Source: Leptobacterium flavescens (GTDB lineage: Bacteria; Bacteroidota; Bacteroidia; Flavobacteriales; Flavobacteriaceae). From it: a stretch of 64,000 bases of DNA. The stretch is from assembly GCF_010671605.1 (NCBI RefSeq), contig NZ_JAABOO010000003.1, positions 62,001 to 126,000 of the forward strand, written 5' to 3'. Position numbers and translations under genes: made by a program. The notes beneath the pieces are model-generated. The model did no database searches. It saw nothing but the letters and a program-made list of their open reading frames with translations, and was not told the origin of the DNA. Below are positions 17,624-26,261 of this stretch, in pieces. Numbering within the stretch: position 1 is the first letter of the stretch; each line of letters opens with the position of its first letter.

Positions 17624-18266
17624 CAGCGTTATTTTTCTTTTTAGCGGAAAGTTCTTCCGGATCTTTTACATCCATTTTGCTGACCTTTTCCTTTAGCATG
17701 GCCTTGTAGAAAGCTGCCCGGCTAAGAGGTTCGTATTCTTCGGTTTCTCCCAGGAGAACAAGTTTGTCGTTATTGGATTTACGGAAACTGTAATTGGCCA
17801 GGTTCCCCGTTCTGGTGCATACGGCATGTACCTTGGTAACATATTCGGCAGTCGCCATAAGAGCAGGCATAGGGCCAAAAGGATTCCCTTTAAAGTCCAT
17901 ATCCAGTCCGGCTACGATAACCCTGACACCGCGATTGGCCAGGTCGTTACAGACCGAAACGATTTCATCATCAAAGAATTGTGCTTCGTCAATACCTACC
18001 ACATCGCAATCATCTGCCAGGATCCTGATGTTGGCCGCGGCAGGAACCGGGGTAGAGCGGATCTCATTTTCATCATGGGAAACGACCATCTCGTCATCGT
18101 AACGACGGTCTACTTCCGGTTTAAAGATCTCTACTTTCTGCTTTGCGAATTGGGCACGCCTGAGACGGCGGATCAGTTCTTCGGTTTTACCCGAGAACAT
18201 AGAACCGCAAATGACTTCAATCCATCCGAATTGCTCCTTATGATTTACCGTATTTTCAAGAAACAT
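17607..18266 (-). CDS. tdk: Thymidine kinase
   Basis: Phosphorylates thymidine for salvage. Type II thymidine kinase layout: P-loop GSMFSGKTEELIRR near residues 21-34, DEAQFFDDEI (the Glu base lies in this region), and a substrate lasso CTRTGNLANYSFRK. The usual zinc ribbon is reduced: CTRTGN carries only one of its cysteines, so zinc may be absent. The basic C-terminal tail (SAKKKNNADGPNK) overlaps alr. At 219 residues it is slightly longer than average. Confidence 0.95.
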   Translation of the reverse strand: MFLENTVNHKEQFGWIEVICGSMFSGKTEELIRRLRRAQFAKQKVEIFKPEVDRRYDDEMVVSHDENEIRSTPVPAAANIRILADDCDVVGIDEAQFFDDEIVSVCNDLANRGVRVIVAGLDMDFKGNPFGPMPALMATAEYVTKVHAVCTRTGNLANYSFRKSNNDKLVLLGETEEYEPLSRAAFYKAMLKEKVSKMDVKDPEELSAKKKNNADGPNK

Positions 18267-18321
18267 TTTGTAATTTTCAAGACGAAAACGGACAACAAAT
18301 CCGTTTTAAATAAAGGTCATA

Positions 18322-18329
18322 CAAACATA
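18322..18329 (-). promoter_or_regulatory. Putative -7 box for tdk-alr
   Basis: TATGTTTG on the minus strand, 56 bases before the tdk start. No clear upstream TTG at 18-21 bases. Confidence 0.45.
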
Positions 18330-18423
18330 CATAAATTTATTTCACTAAAGCTTTAGGAAAAGCTATGAAAATAAATTATGTGAAGGATTTGAAATGATTT
18401 TATTTTTTTAGATTTTAAAGTGT

Positions 18424-18431
18424 TAAATTTG
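18424..18431 (+). promoter_or_regulatory. Putative -7 box for the gene at 18475
   Basis: TAAATTTG on the plus strand, 43 bases before the start codon, in an AT-rich stretch. The upstream element is not clear. Confidence 0.45.
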
Positions 18432-18474
18432 ATGAACTTAAAGAGGTTCATCAATCTGAAATAAAATTATAGAA

Positions 18475-19164
18475 ATGAAGAAGAAATTAGAATCCGAATT
18501 GGTTAGCATCGCGCATAGGATCCTGAAGTTAAAGGGGAAGGAGGACGTTATTGCCCTGCACGCAGAGGCAAAGGCAGTGTATGAACAACTTACTATCTTA
18601 AAGTTCGTTGAAGAATATTTTGGAGAATTGAAGCCATTTGTTGGTAAAAGTGATGTTGTTTCCAAATTTGAACAGCTGGCAAATAAGGTGCTTGAAAATA
18701 ACAAGCAGGTACCCGAGAATAACCCGCATGAAGAAGATATCATCATCCCGGTAATGGATACGATCAAAGACATGGTTGCCGAGATGCCCAAGGAAGAATC
18801 TCTGGAAGAACTGCTTTCGGATGTTCTGCCCGAGCCCACTTTTGTGAAGAACGATGTAAATGTGGTCACTCCCAATATCAAAGAAGAAAAAGCTTCTGCA
18901 CAGGCACAGAACAAATCGCTTAACGATACCCTTAAATCGGGAATAAGTATCGGTCTCAACGACAGGCTGGCTTTTGTAAAGCATTTGTTTAACGGAAGTA
19001 CAGAAGATTTTAACCGGGTGATCTCCCAGTTGAATACTGTAGAAAACCACGAAGAAGCTGTTCAGTTTATCAATGAAATGGTGAAACCCGATTACGGGAA
19101 TTGGGAAGGCAAAGAGAGCTACGAAGAGCGTTTTCTTGAACTTGTGGAGCACAGATTTATGTAA
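18475..19164 (+). CDS. Conserved hypothetical protein, helical, cytoplasmic
   Basis: A 229-residue acidic protein without signal peptide, membrane segment or recognised catalytic motif. The first 75 residues look like a helical hairpin, residues 85-150 form an acidic, proline-containing linker, and residues 155-229 form a compact C-terminal helical part (GISIGLNDRLAFVKHLFNGS...FNRVISQLNT...YEERFLELVEHRF). The ISIGLNDRLAFVKHLF pattern is one I associate with conserved hypothetical proteins of Bacteroidetes, but no function is known to me. It diverges from tdk and is likely a single-gene unit. Confidence 0.75.
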   Translation: MKKKLESELVSIAHRILKLKGKEDVIALHAEAKAVYEQLTILKFVEEYFGELKPFVGKSDVVSKFEQLANKVLENNKQVPENNPHEEDIIIPVMDTIKDMVAEMPKEESLEELLSDVLPEPTFVKNDVNVVTPNIKEEKASAQAQNKSLNDTLKSGISIGLNDRLAFVKHLFNGSTEDFNRVISQLNTVENHEEAVQFINEMVKPDYGNWEGKESYEERFLELVEHRFM

Positions 19165-19298
19165 TGGTAGCGGATTTTGCTGCGGAAATAGCCAAACAAT
19201 AAATATCCTGGATATAAATGCACATAACAAAACTGTCTGCCTGTAAAGACGGGTGGATTTGATTGTTTGCATGCGAACCCGATAAAAACTTTAAACAG

Positions 19299-19655
19299 AT
19301 GAAAATTCAACGTATTATCTACTGGGTGGCTACCGCTCTTTTCTCTTTACTTTATCTTTTTTCCGTTTACAACTATTTATTTAATCACGAAGCTATTAAG
19401 GGGGCTTTTGAAAGCCTCGGATATCCTGTATACCTCATTTACCCTTTGGCAACCGCCAAGATATTGGGTCTTGTTGTGATCCTGTCTAATAAAGGCGGAT
19501 CGTTGAAGGAATGGGCTTATGCGGGCTTTGTTTTTAATACCATACTGGCTTTCTTTGCGCATTATATGGTTTCCGACGGTCAACAAATGGGTGCTGCGCT
19601 GGCTCTGATCTTAATATTGACCTCTTATTTTTTAGGAAAAAAAGTACGTCCTTAA
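19299..19655 (+). CDS. DoxX-like membrane protein
   Basis: A 118-residue protein with four predicted membrane helices. The ATG at 19299 (MKIQRIIYWVATALFSLLYLFS) is preferred over an in-frame TTG 12 codons earlier, since the extension adds non-helical charged residues. The pattern RxxYWxxT...KILGLVVIL...EWAYAGFVF matches the DoxX-like group. It is followed 30 bases later by a second DoxX protein and then rsmI, and may be co-transcribed with them. Function unknown. Confidence 0.75.
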   Translation: MKIQRIIYWVATALFSLLYLFSVYNYLFNHEAIKGAFESLGYPVYLIYPLATAKILGLVVILSNKGGSLKEWAYAGFVFNTILAFFAHYMVSDGQQMGAALALILILTSYFLGKKVRP

Positions 19656-19685
19656 CATTCCGAACATTCTAAAAAACATTTATAA

Positions 19686-20102
19686 ATGAAAATTGCTATA
19701 CCAACTTTGTTTTCCAGGCTTTTGCTTGGAGTTATCTTTTTAATGCAGGGATACGGGAAGGTTTTTACCTGGGGAGTTTCCAATGTTTATAACAATGGCT
19801 TCAAAGCATATGAAGAAACATTTTTACCCGGATTTCTGGTAAAATTTACGGCCTATTTCACCTCTTACGGGGAGCTGATCTGCGGACTCCTGTTAATCCT
19901 GGGACTCTTCAGAAAAGTATCTTATCTGTGGCTGGCGGCTATTTTGCTGATCGTTTCCTTCGGACATGGCCTTCAAAGCCCTATCTGGGACCTTCAGCAT
20001 GTATTTGTACGAAGTGTATTCCTGATTTTCCTCATGATGATCCCGCTGGAAAAAGACAGTTATGCACTGGATCACCTCATTGGAGGAAAGAAAGAGAAAT
20101 AA
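19686..20102 (+). CDS. DoxX family membrane protein
   Basis: A 138-residue four-helix membrane protein beginning SRLLLGVIFLMQGYGKVFTWG, the typical DoxX first helix with its GKV turn, and ending with a short charged tail (GGKKEK). It lies 21 bases before rsmI. Its role is not established; DoxX homologues often appear near oxidoreductases, but no specific partner is seen here. Confidence 0.85.
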   Translation: MKIAIPTLFSRLLLGVIFLMQGYGKVFTWGVSNVYNNGFKAYEETFLPGFLVKFTAYFTSYGELICGLLLILGLFRKVSYLWLAAILLIVSFGHGLQSPIWDLQHVFVRSVFLIFLMMIPLEKDSYALDHLIGGKKEK

Positions 20103-20123
20103 CATATAAATCTTAAACAGGGA

Positions 20124-20801
20124 ATGTCTAAACTTTATATTGTACCTACTCCTATCGGGAACCTGGAAGACATGACCTTCAGGGCGATCACTGTTCTTAA
20201 ACAGGCAGATCTCATTTTGGCGGAAGATACCCGTACCAGCGGAAAACTCCTTAAACACTTTGAGATCAATACGCCTATGCAAAGCCATCATATGCACAAC
20301 GAGCATAAAACGGTGGAGTCAGTGGTTAAACGGATTGCAGCCGGTGAAACCGTAGCGCTCATCAGTGATGCGGGCACCCCGGCCATTTCAGATCCGGGCT
20401 TTTTGCTAAGCAGGGCCTGTATTGAGAACCAGATAGAGGTAGAGTGCCTGCCAGGTGCTACTGCTTTTGTTCCCGCTCTGGTAAACAGCGGACTTCCAAA
20501 CGACAAATTTGTCTTTGAAGGTTTTTTACCTGTAAAAAAAGGCCGGCAAACACGACTTACATTCCTGGCGGAAGAATCGCGCACCATGATCTTTTACGAA
20601 TCGCCTCATAAACTCCTGAAGACCCTGGCAGATCTTAAGCAGTATTTCGGAGAGGACAGACCGGTTTCCGTATCGCGGGAACTCTCCAAATTGCATGAGG
20701 AAACAGTTAGGGGAACCCTCCATGAGGTAGAGGAGTTCTTTAAAAGAAAGGCTCCGAAAGGAGAGATCGTAATTGTTCTGGGCGGAAAGAAAAACAAGTA
20801 A
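20124..20801 (+). CDS. rsmI: 16S rRNA (cytidine1402-2'-O)-methyltransferase
   Basis: RsmI methylates the ribose of C1402 in the ribosomal decoding centre using S-adenosylmethionine. Family motifs are clear: LYIVPTPIGNLEDMTFRA at the start, ILAEDTRTSGKLL, ALISDAGTPAISDPG (SAM-binding loop) and FEGFLPVKKG. At 225 residues it lacks the C-terminal extension found in the E. coli enzyme. The next gene begins at the base after its stop. Confidence 0.96.
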   Translation: MSKLYIVPTPIGNLEDMTFRAITVLKQADLILAEDTRTSGKLLKHFEINTPMQSHHMHNEHKTVESVVKRIAAGETVALISDAGTPAISDPGFLLSRACIENQIEVECLPGATAFVPALVNSGLPNDKFVFEGFLPVKKGRQTRLTFLAEESRTMIFYESPHKLLKTLADLKQYFGEDRPVSVSRELSKLHEETVRGTLHEVEEFFKRKAPKGEIVIVLGGKKNK

Positions 20802-21857
20802 GTGAATAAGTCGGAAGTAATTATTATCGGTGCCGGGCTCAGTGGCCTGGCAACAGCATACTACCTGAAGAAAAAAGGGATTTCCTTTTTAATCCTGGAA
20901 GCTGCAGACAGAACCGGAGGGCGTATTGAAACCCTCAGGGGAGAAACCGGTGTAACCATGGAAATGGGAGCTACCTGGTTCGGCCTGAAGCACAAGGCAT
21001 TGGTGAATTTATTGCAGGATCTGAAACTTGAATATTTTCCACAGTACACCCGGGGGATCTCTCTTTTTGAAATTGCAGACAGGGAAGAACCTCATTACTT
21101 TGAAGTACCCGAAGAAGAGGAAGCTTCCTATAGGATAAAAGGAGGAACAGAAAGCCTGATCGCAAAACTCCGGGAGGAGATCGGGGAAGAAAATATTCTC
21201 CTCAATACCCGGGTAAACGGGATACGGGACAGAGGAAATGAACTGGAAATAGATAGTTCGGATAACAGAAAGTTCCTCACTTCCAAAGTGGTCACCACGC
21301 TTCCTCCTAATTTACTGGTCAATACCGTTTTGTTTACTCCCGACCTGCCCGGCGACCTGAAATCGCTGTGCACTAAAACACATACGTGGATGGGAGAGTC
21401 GATCAAGTTTGCCATAGAATATCAAAAACCTTTCTGGAAGGAGAATAATTTTTCGGGAACACTCTTTAGCCAGACTGGTATTATACAGGAGCAGTACGAC
21501 CATTCCGATCAGGAACATACGGTCTATGCCCTTAAAGGCTTTCTGAATGGAGAAAGCTCCCGCTTTAGCCTGGAAGAAAGAAAAACGATGGTATTTCAAC
21601 AGCTTGCGCAGCTGATGGGAGAGGAAGCGGCAGATTATATCTCCTATAAGGATAAGGTATGGAGGGACGAAGGCCTGACATTTGTGCCCAATAACGGCTT
21701 TGTGATGCCGCATCAGAATAACGGGCATCCCTTATTCCGTGAGTCGTTTATGAACGGGAAACTCTTTATCTCCGGAACGGAAACCGCTTCCGAATTCCCC
21801 GGTTATATGGACGGGGCGGTAAGGGCAGCTGCAGAATGGGTAGATTCCCTGAGTTAA
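20802..21857 (+). CDS. Flavin-containing amine oxidoreductase
   Basis: A 351-residue flavoprotein with the FAD motif IIGAGLSGLATAYYL (about residues 8-22) and the second signature GGRIETLRG with ATWFG, as in monoamine oxidases and related dehydrogenases. The C-terminal motif GTETASEFPGYMDGAVRA is the family FAD-closing segment. It starts with GTG at 20802, directly after the rsmI stop. There is no signal peptide, so it is cytoplasmic. The substrate (a polyamine, amine or carotenoid-like compound) cannot be read from the sequence. Confidence 0.88.
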   Translation: MNKSEVIIIGAGLSGLATAYYLKKKGISFLILEAADRTGGRIETLRGETGVTMEMGATWFGLKHKALVNLLQDLKLEYFPQYTRGISLFEIADREEPHYFEVPEEEEASYRIKGGTESLIAKLREEIGEENILLNTRVNGIRDRGNELEIDSSDNRKFLTSKVVTTLPPNLLVNTVLFTPDLPGDLKSLCTKTHTWMGESIKFAIEYQKPFWKENNFSGTLFSQTGIIQEQYDHSDQEHTVYALKGFLNGESSRFSLEERKTMVFQQLAQLMGEEAADYISYKDKVWRDEGLTFVPNNGFVMPHQNNGHPLFRESFMNGKLFISGTETASEFPGYMDGAVRAAAEWVDSLS

Positions 21858-21866
21858 AAAACAGAG

Positions 21867-22379
21867 TTAAAGCGATTTATTCTTCTTCCGGATCTGCTGC
21901 TCGTCATAAGAATTGATAAGGCTGTAAACCAGGGTCCCTACAATGGCTATTTTCCAAAGGATGCCTTTGGTCAGGGAAGCCGGATCAAAAACAAAATCCA
22001 GAGCATACAAAGACAGGATGAGTCCGAGTCCGAGGGCAACAAAAAGCAAAGGTCTTTTAGATGAAAAATAACCGAATGCGATAAAAGTGACTCCTATGGC
22101 CATGGTGATCAGCAGTACAAAAATATCTCCGATCTGCATATAGGTCAGAGCTCCGGAAAGCAGCTGAAGAGCACCGACAATATAAAGGACATAAGCCGAT
22201 CTTTTCCGGTATTTTCCGGCTTCGGCAATAGTGGCCTTATTGGAAATCTGCTGTCCGATAAAGATCGCTTTTTCTTTTTCGGAACCGGCAATAGGATAAC
22301 CGCAATGTTCGCAGTTCACCTCTACCGGAGAGATCTCCACCTTACAATTGTCGCATGTTAAAAGAGTATTTTCAGCCAT
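21867..22379 (-). CDS. Zinc-ribbon membrane protein of unknown function
   Basis: 170 residues. An N-terminal zinc ribbon (CDNC ... CEHC, residues 9-26) is followed by a short charged linker and four membrane helices (about residues 62-82, 86-105, 112-130, 138-156). The C-terminus is basic (QQIRKKNKSL). Such ribbon-plus-helices proteins are common in Bacteroidetes and uncharacterised. It converges with the amine oxidase gene ten bases away. Confidence 0.75.
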   Translation of the reverse strand: MAENTLLTCDNCKVEISPVEVNCEHCGYPIAGSEKEKAIFIGQQISNKATIAEAGKYRKRSAYVLYIVGALQLLSGALTYMQIGDIFVLLITMAIGVTFIAFGYFSSKRPLLFVALGLGLILSLYALDFVFDPASLTKGILWKIAIVGTLVYSLINSYDEQQIRKKNKSL

Positions 22380-22398
22380 ATTATGTGAAGTTATTATA

Positions 22399-22434
22399 AT
22401 CCCGGACCCTGTTGATAAATACAGGATCCGGGAT
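22399..22434 (-). terminator. Hairpin between the carboxymuconolactone decarboxylase-like gene and the zinc-ribbon gene
   Basis: ATCCCGGACCCTGT pairs with ACAGGATCCGGGAT (one mismatch) around an eight-base loop. It lies about 40 bases past the stop of the minus-strand gene at 22476. The following bases are AT-rich but not a clean U tract, so termination is probable rather than certain. Confidence 0.5.
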
Positions 22435-22475
22435 CTTATATCTTAAGGTGGAGTGATTTGAATACTCCCCCAGGG

Positions 22476-23066
22476 TTAGACGTGTTTTCCTCTTTCCCAA
22501 CCGTGTTTTCCAAGGTACTTTTCCCCGCTTTCTATAGCACCTTCCTCAACAGTAGTTCCCATACTGTCATTCCAGCGGTTCAGATAACCGAAAAGAGAGA
22601 TCACTCCCAGCATTTCAACTATTTCTCCTTCATTCCAGTGCTTGTACAATTCTTCCTTGATCGTTTCATCAACCTGATTAGGAACCATGGAAGCTGCCAG
22701 CGAAAAATCGAGGGCTGCACGTTCGGCATCCGAAAAAGCCGGATGCGTCTTGTATTCCCAGATATTATCTAGTTGCTCCTGCTCCGCTCCGTAACGCTCT
22801 GCCGCTCTGATGGCATGTGCCTGGCAATATCGGCAACCCGTAGCATTACTACTTACCCAGGCAATCATACGTTTTAAGGCTGAGGTTACTCTTCCTTCAT
22901 TGGCCATTACGGCTTTATTGAGATTTATAAATGCTTTGGATATAGCAGGTCTTCTTTGCATGGTTAAAACAGAATTCGGGCAAAAACCCAGGGTTTCATT
23001 GAAGAATTCTGCTAATTCTTTGGTCTCAAGATCATGATCCGGAGATAGTGGTGTAACTAATGGCAT
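22476..23066 (-). CDS. Peroxidase-related, carboxymuconolactone decarboxylase (AhpD-like) family protein
   Basis: 196 residues from the ATG at 23066 (MPLVTPLSPDHD); a 13-residue upstream extension is unlikely because it crosses the promoter region of recJ. It shows the alkylhydroperoxidase core VSSNATGCRYCQAHAIRAAERYG, with the CxxC pair and following His of AhpD-like enzymes, plus the second helix ERAALDFSLAASM. Probable role: thiol-dependent peroxide or electrophile detoxification. It is divergent from recJ. Confidence 0.85.
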   Translation of the reverse strand: MPLVTPLSPDHDLETKELAEFFNETLGFCPNSVLTMQRRPAISKAFINLNKAVMANEGRVTSALKRMIAWVSSNATGCRYCQAHAIRAAERYGAEQEQLDNIWEYKTHPAFSDAERAALDFSLAASMVPNQVDETIKEELYKHWNEGEIVEMLGVISLFGYLNRWNDSMGTTVEEGAIESGEKYLGKHGWERGKHV

Positions 23067-23113
23067 AATTTTTTTAATTTCATTTTTTCGTCTACCAAAA
23101 TACAAAATTGAGA

Positions 23114-23148
23114 TTTGTTTTCGGGGCGTTCAGGATTTCTTATTTTTG
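23114..23148 (+). promoter_or_regulatory. Putative promoter for recJ
   Basis: TTTG at 23114-23117 and TATTTTTG at 23141-23148. The spacer of 23 bases is longer than the usual 19-21. The recJ ATG follows 16 bases later. Confidence 0.55.
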
Positions 23149-23164
23149 TAAAAATCAGACTACA

Positions 23165-24868
23165 ATGCGATGGACTTTAAAAGCGAGACCGGAAGCCGGT
23201 AAAATTCAAAAACTTGCTAATGAATTAGGAGTAGATGAACTCGTTGCTTTTTTACTGTTGCAAAGGGGAATTGAGACTTTTGAAGAGGCAAAAAAGTTCT
23301 TCCGCCCTTCCGTAGAAGACCTTCACGATCCCTTCCTGATGAAGGATATGCACAAGGCAGTGATCCGTATTAATGAAGCTGTAGAAAAAGGAGAAAATAT
23401 TCTCGTTTACGGCGATTATGATGTAGATGGTACTACGGCAGTAGCACTGGTTTCTTCTTATCTTAAAACATTTTACCCGCAGGTAGCTACCTATATTCCC
23501 GACAGATATGAGGAAGGATATGGAGTTTCCTACCAGGGGATAGACTTTGCACATGATAATGATATTAGCCTGATCATTGCCCTGGATTGCGGGATCAAGG
23601 CTGTAGATAAAGTGGCCTATGCTTCCGAAAAGGGGATAGATTTTGTTATTTGTGATCACCACAGACCCGGAGATAAGATCCCGGAAGCTGTTGCGGTCCT
23701 CGACCCTAAACAGGAAGACTGCACCTATCCTTATGACGAACTTTGCGGATGCGGAATAGGATTTAAGCTTATTCAGGCTTTGGCGGCCGGAAAGGGGCAG
23801 GATATTTCAGAACTTTACCCCTATCTGGACCTGGTGGCAACCGCCATAGGCGCCGATATCGTTCCGATTACAGGAGAGAACCGGGTGCTGGCCAGCTTCG
23901 GACTGCAGGTGATCAATTCGCACCCGAGAGCGGGAATAGCGGCCATTATCAAACCCCTTAAAAAGAAAAAACTAAGCATTACCGATGTGGTGTTTATTAT
24001 CGCCCCAAGGATCAATGCAGCGGGAAGGATAAAGCACGGACAGCATGCGGTAAACCTGCTGACGGAAACCGATATAAATACGGCTGTGATCTTTGCAGAG
24101 GAAATAGAAACCTATAATCAGAACAGAAAAGACCTGGATAAACAAATAACCCATGAAGCGCTTCAGCAAATACAGCAAAACGAAGAAGAAGAAAAGTTTA
24201 CTACTGTTGTTTACAGTGAAGATTGGCATAAAGGTGTTATTGGTATTGTGGCTTCAAGGCTGATAGAAACCTATTACCGACCTACCCTGGTCTTTACCCG
24301 CTCGGGGGAAAAACTGGCGGCTTCGGCCCGCTCGGTAAAAGGTTTTGATGTGTACAATGCCCTGGAGGCCTGCCGGGAAAACCTGGAACAGTTCGGAGGA
24401 CATAAATATGCGGCCGGGCTTACGTTAAAGGAAGAGCAGTACGAGGCATTTAAAAACAGGTTTGAGGAAGTGGTGGCAGAAAGCATAGATGAAAACCTGC
24501 TTCAACCCGAAGTGATCATAGATACTGAACTTCAACTCGATCAGATCACCCCGAGGTTTTATCGTATCCTTAAGCAATTCGCACCTTTTGGCCCTGGTAA
24601 CAGCGCCCCGGTATTTTTAAGCAGGCGATTAAAGGATACGGGCTATGGCAAAGGAGTAGGGGAAGAACAAAAGCACCTTAAGCTGACTGCTAAACAAGGC
24701 AACTCTCCGGCTTTTGGCGGGATAGGGTTTAACCTGGGAGATAAACTGCCCCTGATACGTGAAAGTTATTTTGATGCGGTCTATTCTTTGGAGGAAAATG
24801 AATGGAACGGACAGGTGAGTCTTCAGCTAAAACTAAAGGATATCAAACCCGTTCTTGGAAATCTATAA
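23165..24868 (+). CDS. recJ: Single-stranded-DNA-specific exonuclease RecJ
   Basis: A 5'-to-3' exonuclease on single-stranded DNA, used in recombination and mismatch repair. DHH phosphoesterase motifs are visible: DYDVDGTTA (motif I), ALDCGIKA, CDHHRPGDKIP (DHH), then APRINAAGRIKH and the DHHA1 domain with the glycine motif FGGHKYAAG. The OB-fold C-terminus carries FAPFGPGNSAPVF. The start at 23165 (MRWTLKARPEAG) is chosen; the frame extension upstream covers the promoter. The 567-residue length is normal. Confidence 0.96.
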   Translation: MRWTLKARPEAGKIQKLANELGVDELVAFLLLQRGIETFEEAKKFFRPSVEDLHDPFLMKDMHKAVIRINEAVEKGENILVYGDYDVDGTTAVALVSSYLKTFYPQVATYIPDRYEEGYGVSYQGIDFAHDNDISLIIALDCGIKAVDKVAYASEKGIDFVICDHHRPGDKIPEAVAVLDPKQEDCTYPYDELCGCGIGFKLIQALAAGKGQDISELYPYLDLVATAIGADIVPITGENRVLASFGLQVINSHPRAGIAAIIKPLKKKKLSITDVVFIIAPRINAAGRIKHGQHAVNLLTETDINTAVIFAEEIETYNQNRKDLDKQITHEALQQIQQNEEEEKFTTVVYSEDWHKGVIGIVASRLIETYYRPTLVFTRSGEKLAASARSVKGFDVYNALEACRENLEQFGGHKYAAGLTLKEEQYEAFKNRFEEVVAESIDENLLQPEVIIDTELQLDQITPRFYRILKQFAPFGPGNSAPVFLSRRLKDTGYGKGVGEEQKHLKLTAKQGNSPAFGGIGFNLGDKLPLIRESYFDAVYSLEENEWNGQVSLQLKLKDIKPVLGNL

Positions 24869-24933
24869 TTAATAATTATTTTTATTTAGACCAAATATAA
24901 ATAATTGTATATTTGAGTATTCATTATGCAATT

Positions 24934-25290
24934 ATGGACGACATCTATTATATCTATCACAACGAATTCGGGATCTCCTTTCAATGGAAAAGAGATGCCT
25001 TCCGTCAGGGTTTCAATAAGTTTCAACTGGTTTTCAGAGACACCGGTTTTTACCTGTCGCACGAAGAAATAAAGCTCTTTTCCGAGAATATTGAGAGTGC
25101 AAAAAGTATTAAACCCTGTATGAACTGCGGTGACAGCACGGAGTGCAGGAATATTTTACTCAGGACCCCATCCTGCCGGATAGATCTGGCGGTTAACAAA
25201 CAGGAATTAAGCTGGATCGAGGACCTGGTCCGCGGAACCCTCTTTCAGATACAATTAGACGGTTTTATCAACGAACTCTGTGATCATTAA
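24934..25290 (+). CDS. Conserved hypothetical protein with a CxxC...C cluster
   Basis: A 118-residue soluble protein from the ATG at 24934 (MDDIYYIYHNEFGI). It has CMNCGDSTEC and a later Cys (TPSC), which could bind zinc. No membrane helix or signal. A -7 box TATATTTG lies at 24908-24915. Its stop codon overlaps that of the convergent hydrolase by four bases. I recognise it only as the type of small conserved protein seen in Flavobacteria; function unknown. Confidence 0.7.
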   Translation: MDDIYYIYHNEFGISFQWKRDAFRQGFNKFQLVFRDTGFYLSHEEIKLFSENIESAKSIKPCMNCGDSTECRNILLRTPSCRIDLAVNKQELSWIEDLVRGTLFQIQLDGFINELCDH

Positions 25291-26216
25291 CTCTTAAGGA
25301 AATCCAGGATAAGGCTATTGATCTCTTTCGGTTTTTCCTCCTGGATAAAATGCCTGGCATCGAGGACATGAACATTTTCCGGCTGGATATTCAGATCCTT
25401 CATTACCTCTGTTTTCTGATCTTCCCACACCAGCATTTCGTCGTGGGCTCCCCAGATAACCAGGGTCGGAATGTCAATATTCTTAACCATATCACTATAG
25501 TCGGGAAGTTCGTTACAGGTTTGGGAAAAGAAGAAATACATGGCCCGGGTTTTCCCTTCCAGCAGCGGTTTTTTATAACCCTCCACATCTACTTTGGTCA
25601 TGTGGTTTTCCTTGAGTCCCATTTTAAACAATTGCTTCAGAAGGGTATTAGTGGTGATCCCGTTTCTGTACATCCACATGGTAAACTGCGTAAATATTCC
25701 CTTTTCCATTCGGATAGGAGGTTGAAAACCCTCTTCGTAAATAATGGTATTCAGGATAACAAGATTGCTGATCCTGTCCGGAGCTTTTCTGAAAAGTTCC
25801 CAGGTCCACAACCCGCCTGCATCGTGAAAGACATGTGTCCAGTGTTCGATCTTCAGATGGTCCATTAATGCCAGCAGGCGCTCTGCATGAGCTTCTTCCT
25901 CATATATTTCGTAGCCTTTCGGATTTCCGCTGGAGCCGAAACCCAGCATATCGGGAGCGATGACCCGGTAACCCTCTGCCACGAGCCCGTCTATCATTTT
26001 CCGGTAGAGCCATCCGGAAGAAGGTACGCCGTGGAGCAGGAGGATGACCTTTCCTTCTCCTTTATCTATATAATTAATCCGCCCGCCTGGCGATTCGAAC
26101 GTTTTTTGCCGGGATCTGAAATCTTGATAGGTCATTTGTGTTTCTGATTTTAAGAATTTATGTGAAGAACATGAGGTACTCAGCAGGATGCATAAAATGC
26201 AGATCAGTTTTCTCAT
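25287..26216 (-). CDS. Alpha/beta-fold hydrolase, lipoprotein, haloalkane dehalogenase/epoxide hydrolase-like
   Basis: A 309-residue exported lipoprotein (signal MRKLICILCILLSTSC, lipobox STSC). The oxyanion motif is LLHGVPSSGW. The nucleophile position is Asp in VFHDAGG rather than Ser, which is the pattern of haloalkane dehalogenases and epoxide hydrolases; the tryptophan that usually follows the Asp is Ala. The acid lies in VIWGAHDEML and the His in ARHFIQEEKP. The residue after the Asp argues against classical dehalogenase activity. A paralogous fold with a Ser nucleophile follows upstream at 26262. Confidence 0.8.
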   Translation of the reverse strand: MRKLICILCILLSTSCSSHKFLKSETQMTYQDFRSRQKTFESPGGRINYIDKGEGKVILLLHGVPSSGWLYRKMIDGLVAEGYRVIAPDMLGFGSSGNPKGYEIYEEEAHAERLLALMDHLKIEHWTHVFHDAGGLWTWELFRKAPDRISNLVILNTIIYEEGFQPPIRMEKGIFTQFTMWMYRNGITTNTLLKQLFKMGLKENHMTKVDVEGYKKPLLEGKTRAMYFFFSQTCNELPDYSDMVKNIDIPTLVIWGAHDEMLVWEDQKTEVMKDLNIQPENVHVLDARHFIQEEKPKEINSLILDFLKS

Positions 26217-26261
26217 GAATAGCAATTTGTATTTAAATATAAGGATAAAAAACGAGTTGTT